Shown: positions 8,896-16,414 of the stretch, piece after piece
Layout of the letters: each line of letters starts with the position of its first letter
Position numbering within the stretch: position 1 is the stretch's first letter
Source of the DNA: Alteromonadaceae bacterium UBA2620
GTDB taxonomy: Bacteria; Pseudomonadota; Gammaproteobacteria; Enterobacterales; Alteromonadaceae
Direction: 5' to 3'
NCBI GenBank assembly: GCA_002339125.1
Contig: DDJQ01000034.1
Coordinates: forward strand, 6,460 to 55,707
Length of the DNA: 49,248 bases
Program-made: the position numbers and the translations under genes
Notes under the pieces: model-generated
What the model was told of the DNA's origin: nothing
What the model saw: only the letters and a program-made list of their open reading frames with translations
Database searches by the model: none

Positions 8896-9145
8896 AACAG
8901 ACCTACTTATTAAATGTGAATTGGTCTGCACAATGCACTGATGTGCACAGATCAATCGACACTCTGGGTCTTATCAACCACTAGCAGCTTACGCCTTTTA
9001 CCGGTGAGGTAAAGTCACACTGTGCCAGTGTAAAAGTATTTTATGTTAACAAAAACGCTAAAAAATACTCTCTGAACTGCCACTTTGCGCTAGCTTTTAG
9101 TAGCACTTCAAAGCAGTGCCAAAACCGCCCCTCCAAACCAGCACT

Positions 9146-9162
9146 TTGGTAGTAGGACTTTC
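9146..9162 (+). promoter_or_regulatory. Shared alcohol-locus motif, copy 1 (porin promoter)
   Basis: TTGGTAGTAGGACTTTC, about 190 bp before the porin start. It shares TWGGTAGTA-N2-MCTT with copies at 25922-25938 and 27589-27605, each in an intergenic region of this locus. It is a candidate site for the LuxR-type response regulator at 21338-22006; this link is inferred. Confidence 0.45.
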
Positions 9163-9299
9163 GGAGAATTTCCGCAGAGGACTAAAGTTGAATTCAAAAG
9201 GCTCCATTGAGGAGTACTCAAAATCCGGCCGCTCAACAATACTCAATGCAAAAGAGCAACGGCAAAGAATCGTTGTCAATTAACGTGAGTGACAGTGGG

Positions 9300-9330
9300 A
9301 CGCAATAAAAGTGTTACTCCACGCAATAAA
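9300..9330 (+). repeat. ACGCAATAAA direct repeat, 21-bp phase
   Basis: ACGCAATAAA occurs at 9300-9309 and again at 9321-9330. The two copies are two helical turns apart and end 20 bp before the porin ATG. The phasing suggests a protein-binding site or a leader element; the function is unknown. Confidence 0.5.
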
Positions 9331-9350
9331 CACAAATATGAGGGTTACAC

Positions 9351-10514
9351 ATGAAAAATAATAAATTTGCGTGCAAACCGCTAGCCGTTGCCTTACTTGC
9401 ACTCTCTTCAGCTTCAGCCAATGCCGCAATCACCATTTACGACGATGCCGAAGTGGCTACCGTATCGGTTGACGCGTCATTCAACACATTCTACACCACA
9501 ACGTCTGTTGATAACGGTCCAAACGGTGACCGTGACCAATCCCGCGTTAAAATGGGTTTCCTGCCTAATTGGCTGGGTATGAACTTCAGTAAGCAGATTG
9601 GTGACATGAAAGTGGGCGGTCGCTCATCTTTCTGGGTAACCATCAACGATTCTAACAGTGGTGTTACCTCAACCGGTATCGATGTTCGTCAGTTTTACGC
9701 GACGCTGGATGCCGACTGGGGTCAATTACTGATTGGTAAAGATTTCACACTGTTTAACCGCAGCAACGTTTTCTTAGACGAAGTCCTGCTTGGTTACGGC
9801 AACGTGAATGACACGCTGGGACTGGTTGATGGCCAGGGCGTATCATTCGGTAACCTCGGCAGCGGGTACACTTATCCGTTCCCAGCGTCGCAAATACGTT
9901 ATACCTCGCCGTCTTTCGGTGGTGGCTTCAAAGTAGCCGTCGCGGCTGTCGATCCTTCGCCAGTCAATGGCGATGCTGACCGCGAAGAATCTGCACCTCG
10001 TTTTGAGGGTGAAGTGACCTACAGCGGCACTTTCGACGACGCATCAGTCACTGCATGGGTGGGTTTCCTGTCGCAAACCTCTGAATCTGATATGGGTGAC
10101 GTTGACTCAAACGGCGCTTCATACGGTGTAAAAGTAGGCTTTGGTGGTTTATCACTGCACGCATCAGGCTACAGCGGTGAAGGTATCGGCATTCTGTTAG
10201 GCCCCACAGAAGCAGCACTGGGTTTAGCACCGGTCACCATGTATGACCCAACCACTTATAACGAACTGGACAGCGAGGGCTATATCCTGCAGGCATCTTA
10301 CAAGCTGGATGCTAACCGTTTTGTTCTGTCTTACGGCGAAAACGAAATTGAAGACAGTGACTACATCGGTCATGAAGGTATGCAGGCTGCCTGGTTCTAC
10401 GGCTACAACAGCAACGTGACCTTTGCAGTGGAATATTCTACCAGTGAGTTCTCGGGCATTCTGGGTCAGGAAGAAGCCCAAACCGTTGCTGTCGGTGCCA
10501 TCGTAAACTTTTAG
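9351..10514 (+). CDS. Outer membrane porin, alcohol-locus associated
   Basis: A 387-residue outer membrane beta-barrel. It has a signal peptide (about 1-25, ending ANAA), many alternating hydrophobic/polar strands, Gly- and aromatic-rich turns, and a C-terminal ...VNF, the terminal Phe recognised by the BAM machinery. The fold resembles general trimeric porins. It is long for OmpA barrels and too short for a TonB receptor, and it has no plug domain. It precedes the ExaC-type aldehyde dehydrogenase, so a role in entry of alcohols or aldehydes is likely by context. Upstream lie a copy of the locus motif and a phased direct repeat, suggesting co-regulation with the dehydrogenase. A long hairpin separates it from the next gene. 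Confidence 0.85.
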   Translation: MKNNKFACKPLAVALLALSSASANAAITIYDDAEVATVSVDASFNTFYTTTSVDNGPNGDRDQSRVKMGFLPNWLGMNFSKQIGDMKVGGRSSFWVTINDSNSGVTSTGIDVRQFYATLDADWGQLLIGKDFTLFNRSNVFLDEVLLGYGNVNDTLGLVDGQGVSFGNLGSGYTYPFPASQIRYTSPSFGGGFKVAVAAVDPSPVNGDADREESAPRFEGEVTYSGTFDDASVTAWVGFLSQTSESDMGDVDSNGASYGVKVGFGGLSLHASGYSGEGIGILLGPTEAALGLAPVTMYDPTTYNELDSEGYILQASYKLDANRFVLSYGENEIEDSDYIGHEGMQAAWFYGYNSNVTFAVEYSTSEFSGILGQEEAQTVAVGAIVNF

Positions 10515-10558
10515 TAACTGACTGTTTCCTTGCCAGAAAACAGTCTTGTCTTACGGCA

Positions 10559-10604
10559 GTCGGTGCCGGTCAGGGAGATACAGGTTATCTCCCTAAAAAC
10601 CGAC
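10559..10604 (+). terminator. Long hairpin between porin and aldehyde dehydrogenase
   Basis: Outer stem GTCGGT (10559-10564) with ACCGAC (10599-10604); inner perfect stem AGGGAGAT (10572-10579) with ATCTCCCT (10587-10594), loop 7. Only five A residues and no U run follow, so it is either a weak terminator or an RNA-processing/stability element that sets different levels for porin and dehydrogenase. Confidence 0.5.
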
Positions 10605-10646
10605 AATCTGGCAACGCTTTTATAATTGATTACCGGAGTAAGCAAC

Positions 10647-12164
10647 ATGATCTATGCAGCACCTGGAACAGAAAATTCTGTCGTCTCATTTAAATCAAAA
10701 TACGGCAACTATATTGGCGGCGAGTGGGTTGCTCCCGTTAAAGGTCAGTATTTCGAAAACATTTCACCTGTTAACAACGAAGTATTCTGCGAAATTCCTC
10801 GCTCGACCGCAGAAGACATTGAGTTAGCATTAGATGCCGCCCACAAAGCAAAAGCGGCTTGGGGCAAAACATCAGTAACCCAGCGTTCTAATCTGATTTT
10901 AAAAATCGCAGACCGCATTGAAGCCAACCTGGAAGCTTTGGCTGTTGCCGAAACCTGGGATAACGGTAAAGCCGTGCGCGAAACGCTGAATGCCGATATT
11001 CCACTGGCCGCTGACCACTTCCGTTACTTTGCCGGCTGTATCCGTGCACAGGAAGGTGGCATCAGTGAAATCGACCAAAACACCATTGCCTATCACTTCC
11101 ATGAGCCGCTGGGTGTAGTGGGTCAAATCATCCCATGGAACTTCCCGCTGTTAATGGCCGCCTGGAAACTGGCACCGGCTTTAGCTGCCGGTAACTGTAT
11201 TGTTCTGAAGCCAGCTGAGCAGACACCTGCGTCTATTCTGGTACTGATGGAAATCATCGGTGACCTGTTACCGCCGGGCGTACTGAACGTGGTAAACGGT
11301 TTAGGCAGAGAAGCCGGTGAAGCACTGGCTACCAGCAAGCGTATTGCTAAGATAGCCTTCACAGGTTCTACGCCGGTTGGTGCACACATCTTAAAATGTG
11401 CTGCTGACAATATCATTCCTTCTACCGTGGAACTGGGTGGTAAATCACCCAACATCTACTTCAGCGATGTGATGAAGCACGAAGATGAGTTCCTGAGCAA
11501 GTGTGTTGAAGGGACTGTATTAGCCTTCTTTAACCAGGGTGAAGTTTGTACTTGTCCTTCACGCGCACTGATTCAGGAAGATATGTACGATGACTTTATT
11601 TCTCTGGTTATCGCTCGTACGCAACAAATCAAACGTGGTAACCCACTGGATACCGATACTCAGGTAGGTGCACAAGCGTCTGCTCAACAGTACGAAAAAA
11701 TTCTTAGCTACCTTGAGCTTGGTAAGAAAGAAGGCGCCGAAGTACTTATCGGTGGCGGTCCTGCCAATGTAGAAGGCTTCAGCAATGGTTTCTATGTGCA
11801 GCCAACACTGCTGAAAGGTAACAACGACATGCGCGTATTCCAGGAAGAAATTTTTGGACCGGTAGTCGGTGTGACCACCTTTAAAGACGAAGCAGAAGCG
11901 CTGGCAATTGCCAACAATACTGAGTTCGGTCTGGGTGCCGGTGTATGGACTCGTGATACTAACCTTGCATACCGTATGGGCCGTGGCATCGAAGCCGGTC
12001 GTGTATGGATGAACTGCTACCATGCGTACCCTGCTCACGCAGCGTTTGGTGGTTATAAGAAATCAGGTGTGGGCCGTGAAAACCACAAAATGATGCTCGA
12101 CCACTATCAGCAAACCAAAAACCTGCTGACCAGCTACGACATCAACCCACTGGGCTTTTTCTAA
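10647..12164 (+). CDS. exaC: ExaC-type NAD-dependent aldehyde dehydrogenase
   Basis: Cytosolic enzyme oxidising acetaldehyde or other aldehydes formed by the quinoprotein alcohol dehydrogenase. From the ATG at 10647 (GGAG site 9 bases upstream) it has 505 residues and begins MIYAAPGTENSVVSF, very like Pseudomonas aeruginosa ExaC. The cofactor/oxyanion motif PWNFP is at 163-167, catalytic base E262 in VELGGKSPN, and nucleophile C301 in NQGEVCTCPSR. The extra C303 next to it is typical of this subfamily. An in-frame ATG 21 bases upstream is less likely. A strong terminator at 12192-12218 closes the unit. Confidence 0.94.
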   Translation: MIYAAPGTENSVVSFKSKYGNYIGGEWVAPVKGQYFENISPVNNEVFCEIPRSTAEDIELALDAAHKAKAAWGKTSVTQRSNLILKIADRIEANLEALAVAETWDNGKAVRETLNADIPLAADHFRYFAGCIRAQEGGISEIDQNTIAYHFHEPLGVVGQIIPWNFPLLMAAWKLAPALAAGNCIVLKPAEQTPASILVLMEIIGDLLPPGVLNVVNGLGREAGEALATSKRIAKIAFTGSTPVGAHILKCAADNIIPSTVELGGKSPNIYFSDVMKHEDEFLSKCVEGTVLAFFNQGEVCTCPSRALIQEDMYDDFISLVIARTQQIKRGNPLDTDTQVGAQASAQQYEKILSYLELGKKEGAEVLIGGGPANVEGFSNGFYVQPTLLKGNNDMRVFQEEIFGPVVGVTTFKDEAEALAIANNTEFGLGAGVWTRDTNLAYRMGRGIEAGRVWMNCYHAYPAHAAFGGYKKSGVGRENHKMMLDHYQQTKNLLTSYDINPLGFF

Positions 12165-12191
12165 AAGCGTTGCCATAACTGGCGTAAGCGA

Positions 12192-12218
12192 GGTTCCCGC
12201 ATCTGCGGGGACCTTTTT
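12192..12218 (+). terminator. Intrinsic terminator after exaC
   Basis: GGTTCCCGC (12192-12200) pairs with GCGGGGACC (12205-12213) with one G-U pair and a 4-base loop, followed directly by TTTTTCCTTT. Classic rho-independent structure 28 bp after the exaC stop. Confidence 0.87.
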
Positions 12219-12262
12219 CCTTTCTGTACCCTATAGTCAATAAAAAGAAGGATTTGTCTGCC

Positions 12263-12535
12263 ATGCCAAAATTTATTATCGAACGCGAAATCCCCGGTGC
12301 TGGTGAACTTAGCGCTGAACAACTACAAAATACGTCACAGCAATCCTGCTGTGTGTTACGTGATGCCGGCCCGCATATTCAATGGGTGGAAAGCTACGTC
12401 ACCGACAACAAAATTTACTGTGTTTACATTTCACCTGATAAACAGGCCATCCTCGACCATGCTGAACAAATGGGCATTCCGGCCAACCAAATTAATCAGG
12501 TCAAAACGATGATCGACCCAACAACCGCTGAATAG
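12263..12535 (+). CDS. DUF4242 family small protein
   Basis: A 90-residue protein beginning MPKFIIEREIPGAG, the typical start of DUF4242 proteins (ferredoxin-like dimeric folds). One member, SCO4226 of Streptomyces coelicolor, is known to bind nickel. Conserved features seen are QQSCCVLRD, IQWVESYVTDNKIYCVY and DHAEQMGIPANQI. An AAGAAGGA ribosome site precedes the ATG by about 10 bases. It is the first gene of a tight cluster: the solute-binding gene starts 13 bp after its stop, followed by permease and ATPase. A metal-related role is tempting in this locus but is only inferred from one distant family member. Confidence 0.82.
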   Translation: MPKFIIEREIPGAGELSAEQLQNTSQQSCCVLRDAGPHIQWVESYVTDNKIYCVYISPDKQAILDHAEQMGIPANQINQVKTMIDPTTAE

Positions 12536-12548
12536 CTCCCAAAAAGAC

Positions 12549-13544
12549 ATGATGATTAGAGTTGTACTGTGTAGTGTCATCCTGTGGTGCAGCGCGCTGA
12601 CGTCGGGCGCAAGAGCTGCTGATCTTCCGGAAATCCGGGTTGGTGTACTGAAGTATGGCACCCTCAACTGGGAGCTGGACCTGGCAGAAGCCAAACAACT
12701 TCCTGAACAATACGGTTTTAAATTAACCCGGGTGGCATTAGGCTCGCCCCAGGCCCTTTCGGTTGCTTTGCAAGGCGGCGCCGTAGACATGATTGTGGGC
12801 GACTGGTTATGGGCAGCACGGCAGTTCGATGAAGGGCGACTGTATCATTTTTATCCCTATTCCACGGCTGCCGGCGAACTGGTTGTTGATGCCAAAGCCA
12901 ATGCTTCAGACATGGGTGATCTACAAGGTAAAACCATCGGCTTTGCGGGCGGTAAAGGCAACAAAAACTGGCTGTTGTACAGTGCCTATGCAAGGCAACA
13001 TTTCGGCCTTGAATTAGCCAGTCAGACAACCGTTAAATTCGCCGCGCCCCCTATGCTTAATCAGCTTATGCTGCGCGATCAGCTCGACGCCGTCGTCAAT
13101 TTCTGGCATTACGCCGCGGAGCTGAAAACTCACGATAAACGCTCGCTACTAACAATGGATGAAGTGCTTGGCAGTTGGCAAATCAGTGCCGACGTACCGG
13201 TGATTGGCTGGTTATTTAAACAAAGCTGGGCAGCCGAAAATCCGGCGTTGGTAGACCAGTTTTTTGCTATGTCTTTTGCTACACGGGCCAAAATGAACGA
13301 AGACGATAACCTGTGGCAATGTATTCCCTCTTTCACACAAAAGTATTCAGACGATGCCCGGCCTGTGCTCATTGCGCATTACCGTGCTGGGATCCCGACC
13401 CGCTTTGATGCCAGCATTAAAGCCGATTTACAAAAGCTGTTTAAGGTACTTAAAGCCAATGAGGGAACGACCGGTGTAACCGGTGCACTGCAATCTCTGC
13501 CCGACAGTTTGTTCTGGCAAAGTCCGGCGCTGGCAGGACAGTAA
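12549..13544 (+). CDS. NitT/TauT-type ABC transporter substrate-binding protein
   Basis: Periplasmic binding protein of 331 residues with a signal peptide (about 1-23, cleavage after ARA). The two-lobe NMT1/SsuA-like fold follows: LPEIRVGVLKYGTLNWEL at the first strand, GSPQALSVALQGGAVDMIVGD (the typical helix before the ligand pocket), and GKTIGFAGGKGNKN at the lobe crossover. Binding proteins of this family take nitrate, sulfonates, pyrimidine precursors and similar small polar ligands; the ligand here is unknown. It is co-transcribed with DUF4242 and its permease and ATPase. Its place right after exaC suggests a ligand needed for alcohol growth (cofactor, metal complex or substrate); this is inference. 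Confidence 0.85.
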   Translation: MMIRVVLCSVILWCSALTSGARAADLPEIRVGVLKYGTLNWELDLAEAKQLPEQYGFKLTRVALGSPQALSVALQGGAVDMIVGDWLWAARQFDEGRLYHFYPYSTAAGELVVDAKANASDMGDLQGKTIGFAGGKGNKNWLLYSAYARQHFGLELASQTTVKFAAPPMLNQLMLRDQLDAVVNFWHYAAELKTHDKRSLLTMDEVLGSWQISADVPVIGWLFKQSWAAENPALVDQFFAMSFATRAKMNEDDNLWQCIPSFTQKYSDDARPVLIAHYRAGIPTRFDASIKADLQKLFKVLKANEGTTGVTGALQSLPDSLFWQSPALAGQ

Positions 13545-13550
13545 GCACTG

Positions 13551-14294
13551 ATGCACAGTCATCCGGCACTAACCCGCATGCTGTCGATGGTGGTTTTTAT
13601 TCTGCTATGGCAGGCCGCTGTGATGCTATTTACTCCCGACTTGTTACCAGCTCCCTATGCAGTGCTGACTAACCTGATGGGTCATGTCGACAGCGGCGAG
13701 TTACCGCACCACCTGACCATTACCCTGCGCCGTATTGCCATTAGTTTTCTGTGCGCTATGTTACTGGGCAGCTTACTGGGGCTGGTTATTGGCCACTTTA
13801 AGCGGCTTGATTTATGGCTCGACAGCGTCGTGACCCTGGCGCTGAACGTGCCGGCGCTGGTAACGATTATTCTGTGTTTTATCTGGTTTGGATTAAATGA
13901 AACAGCCGCGCTAATTGCTGTTATCGTAAATAAAACGCCCAATATCGCGGTCACTATGCGCGAAGGCGCCAGAGCCGTGGATAAGCGCTTGCTGGATGTG
14001 GCCAAAGCCTATCAGGTACCGGCGGGGCGCACTTTTATAAAGGTTTATTTGCCGCAACTGTACCCGTATTTTCTGGCCGCAGCCCGCGGCGGTCTGGCCC
14101 TGGTATGGAAAATTGTGCTGGTAGTTGAATTGCTCGGCTGCAGCGATGGCGTGGGCTTTCAACTGTCATTGTTCTTCCAGTATTTTGATATTACCAGTGT
14201 GCTGGCTTATACACTGGCGTTTGCCTGTATTATCTTTGCCCTGGAAGCAGGCGTATTGCGCCCCTGGGAACGGCGGGTACTCAAATGGCGATGA
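13551..14294 (+). CDS. NitT/TauT-type ABC transporter permease
   Basis: A 247-residue inner-membrane permease of the binding-protein-dependent class, with about six hydrophobic segments. A cytoplasmic EAA-type loop (EGARAVDKRLLDVAKAYQV, about 138-156) contacts the ATPase. It starts 6 bp after the binding-protein stop and overlaps the ATPase start by 10 bp, so translation is coupled. The length is usual for SsuC/TauC homologues. Specificity resides in the binding protein and is unknown. Confidence 0.88.
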   Translation: MHSHPALTRMLSMVVFILLWQAAVMLFTPDLLPAPYAVLTNLMGHVDSGELPHHLTITLRRIAISFLCAMLLGSLLGLVIGHFKRLDLWLDSVVTLALNVPALVTIILCFIWFGLNETAALIAVIVNKTPNIAVTMREGARAVDKRLLDVAKAYQVPAGRTFIKVYLPQLYPYFLAAARGGLALVWKIVLVVELLGCSDGVGFQLSLFFQYFDITSVLAYTLAFACIIFALEAGVLRPWERRVLKWR

Positions 14295-15025
14295 CCTATC
14301 AGATCGATATCGCCAACAAATCATTTAAGGATGAGGGCGGCAACCAACACACGATTATTTCAGAGCTCAGTATCACCCTGACCGCTGGCGAGTTTGTTAC
14401 TTTGCTGGGACCATCTGGCGCCGGTAAAAGTACCTTGCTGAATATCGTTGCAGGTCTCGATACCGATTATCAGGGTAAGGTTAAGCTGACTTTGCCCTAT
14501 GCCCAGCCAGCACGTGTGGCTTTGATGTTTCAGGAACCACGGCTAATGCCCTGGCTGACCATTTGCGATAACGTAATGCTGGTTTGTGAAGGCGCTTCAT
14601 CACAACGCCGCAGTAATGCACTTTACTGGCTGCAACAGGTTGGACTGAGCGGTGCTGAGCATCAGTACCCGGCACAACTTTCCGGCGGCATGTTAAAACG
14701 TGCGGCACTGGCCCGGGCTTTTGCCTGTGAGCCGGATATTTTACTGATGGATGAGCCTTTTTCGTCGCTGGATGTTCCGGCTGCCGACTCACTCAGACAT
14801 CTGCTCACCCAGTTGTGGCAGGCACGTAAGACAACCGTAGTGTATGTCACCCATGATATTAGCGAGGCAACTACTTTATCAGATCGCATTTTGCTGCTCA
14901 GCAGCCAGCCCATGCAGATTATGGAAGACGTTAGCCTTACCACTCAGCGCCCGCGAAACCCTCTCGATAGTGAACTTTTTACCCTCTCCCAACGCTTTAA
15001 AAAGTCGTTAGCTGATCCGGCCTGA
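14285..15025 (+). CDS. NitT/TauT-type ABC transporter ATPase
   Basis: A 246-residue nucleotide-binding subunit. Walker A is LGPSGAGKST (about residues 42-51), Q-loop MFQEPRLMPW, signature LSGGMLKRAALARA, Walker B DILLMDEPFSSLD and switch His in VTHD. All catalytic motifs are intact. Two in-frame ATG codons (14285, 14291) are both possible. It overlaps the end of the permease gene and is the last gene of the DUF4242-ABC operon; the next gene is 180 bp away behind its own promoter-like sequence. Confidence 0.9.
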   Translation: MAMTYQIDIANKSFKDEGGNQHTIISELSITLTAGEFVTLLGPSGAGKSTLLNIVAGLDTDYQGKVKLTLPYAQPARVALMFQEPRLMPWLTICDNVMLVCEGASSQRRSNALYWLQQVGLSGAEHQYPAQLSGGMLKRAALARAFACEPDILLMDEPFSSLDVPAADSLRHLLTQLWQARKTTVVYVTHDISEATTLSDRILLLSSQPMQIMEDVSLTTQRPRNPLDSELFTLSQRFKKSLADPA

Positions 15026-15101
15026 TCGTTAGTTGTATGACCAACGGCCCAATTTATGCTACTAATGGCCGAGTTTTGTGCGTAAATCACTCTTGCTAAT
15101 C

Positions 15102-15130
15102 TTGTTAAACAATTGTGAATTATATAGAAT
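15102..15130 (+). promoter_or_regulatory. Sigma-70-like promoter of the nosP-nahK pair
   Basis: TTGTTA (15102-15107) and TAGAAT (15125-15130) are separated by exactly 17 bp, in an AT-rich stretch 76 bp before the FIST gene. It is the only good promoter-like match seen in this 180-bp gap, which suggests the sensor pair is transcribed apart from the ABC operon. Confidence 0.5.
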
Positions 15131-15205
15131 CGACAGCGGTGAATTGGTATCTCAGCCCTTTGGCACAGCGTAATGCAACCAGTCACCCGAGTTTAGGGAG
15201 TATCC

Positions 15206-16414
15206 ATGCTGTCGCAACAAATTAGTCAAACCGTTGAAGTTTTCGACTCACCTTCTGTGGCCAGAGCCGGATCGGAAAGTCTTGACCCTGTCATTGCAGC
15301 ACGGGACATCTACAATGCACTGGCGCCATGTGAAGCAGCATGTGTCGTTTTTTATTGTTGTACCCGGTATCCGCTGGAACAACTGTCGAAAGAATTAAAC
15401 CGCTATTTTGGCGACATCCCGGTAATTGGCTGTACTTCTGCCGGCGAAATAACGCCCGATGGTTGCCGCAAGCACTCCATCTGCGCCTTTGCCCTCAGTA
15501 AACAGCACTTCGCCGTAGAAACCGTGCTGATCGAAAATCTGGCGGCCTTTTCAGAGCACGATGCCGATGAACTGGTTAACTCCATGCTCGACAAGCTGCG
15601 CAGCAAAGCCGTATCCCCCGGACCGGTAGAACAACATTCTTTCGGCATGACCTTACTGGATGGCTTATCTATTCGGGAAGAGCTGGTTATCGATGTACTC
15701 AATATGAGTATGCAGGATATTCCGCTGGTAGGCGGATCAGCCGGGGATGATCAGCACTTTGTCGATACCCAGATTTATTGCAACGGTCGCTTTTACAGTA
15801 GCGCAGCAGTTTTTATGCTGATTAATACCAACTGTTATTTTGATGTATTCAGCCACCATCATTTAGCGCCCGAAAACGACAAGCTGGTGGTTACCCAAAC
15901 CGCACCGGGACAACGGGTGGTGGAAGAGTTTAATGCCGAACCGGCTGCGCTGGAGTATTGCCGCATAAACGGCTTAAAGCTCGAGGAACTAACCTCAGAA
16001 GTTTTCGCCATGCACCCTCTGGCAGTGCAAATTGGCGACCACCTGTATATCCGCAGCATCCAGCAGGTGAACGATGATTTAAGCCTGACTTTTTTCTGCG
16101 CCATTGACGCCGGGATTGTGCTGACCAAGATGAAGTCGAGCGGGCTGCATGCTCACTCCACCATGATCCTTAATGATATTCGCCGCAACGTAGGCGAGAT
16201 TGATTTACTCATTGGGTTTGACTGTACTCACCGCCGCGCTGAAATCGATAAATACCAGTTGGAAGATGCCATGTCAGAGCTTTACCGTGCCAATCATATG
16301 ATCGGATTTAATACCTACGGTGAGCAAATAAATGGGTTACACTTGAACCATACTTTTACTGGCGTAGCGATTGGAGCGCCCATTGAAACCGACCTCAAGT
16401 CCACTGACGCCTGA
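15206..16414 (+). CDS. nosP: FIST-domain protein, NosP-like (putative NO/heme sensor)
   Basis: A 402-residue cytosolic protein with a FIST N domain (about 30-220, including IPVIGCTSAGEITPDG and DIPLVGGSAGDD) and a FIST C domain (about 225-385, ending in GFNTYGEQINGLHLNHT). In Pseudomonas aeruginosa the equivalent gene PA1975 (NosP) encodes a heme protein that binds NO and modulates the kinase NahK (PA1976), encoded next to it. Here too the kinase gene follows at once and overlaps by 44 bp, which strongly supports a functional pair. Heme binding cannot be proved from the sequence; some FIST proteins sense other small ligands. Confidence 0.8.
   Translation: MLSQQISQTVEVFDSPSVARAGSESLDPVIAARDIYNALAPCEAACVVFYCCTRYPLEQLSKELNRYFGDIPVIGCTSAGEITPDGCRKHSICAFALSKQHFAVETVLIENLAAFSEHDADELVNSMLDKLRSKAVSPGPVEQHSFGMTLLDGLSIREELVIDVLNMSMQDIPLVGGSAGDDQHFVDTQIYCNGRFYSSAAVFMLINTNCYFDVFSHHHLAPENDKLVVTQTAPGQRVVEEFNAEPAALEYCRINGLKLEELTSEVFAMHPLAVQIGDHLYIRSIQQVNDDLSLTFFCAIDAGIVLTKMKSSGLHAHSTMILNDIRRNVGEIDLLIGFDCTHRRAEIDKYQLEDAMSELYRANHMIGFNTYGEQINGLHLNHTFTGVAIGAPIETDLKSTDA

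Larger units (their letters stand above)
8896..9350. other. Long divergent regulatory region ndh / porin
   Basis: 455 bp with no convincing gene; a 60-codon minus-strand frame at 9097-9279 looks random. It contains the motif copy at 9146-9162, a nearby TTTCGG...TCCGC inverted pair, a GAGTACTC palindrome near 9212, and a 10-bp direct repeat spaced 21 bp (9300-9330) just before the porin. The size and content suggest a regulated porin promoter. Confidence 0.55.

Noticed and set aside
9097..9279. 60-codon minus-strand open frame upstream of the porin
   Set aside because: No ribosome site, no family character, and it runs through regulatory-looking DNA.
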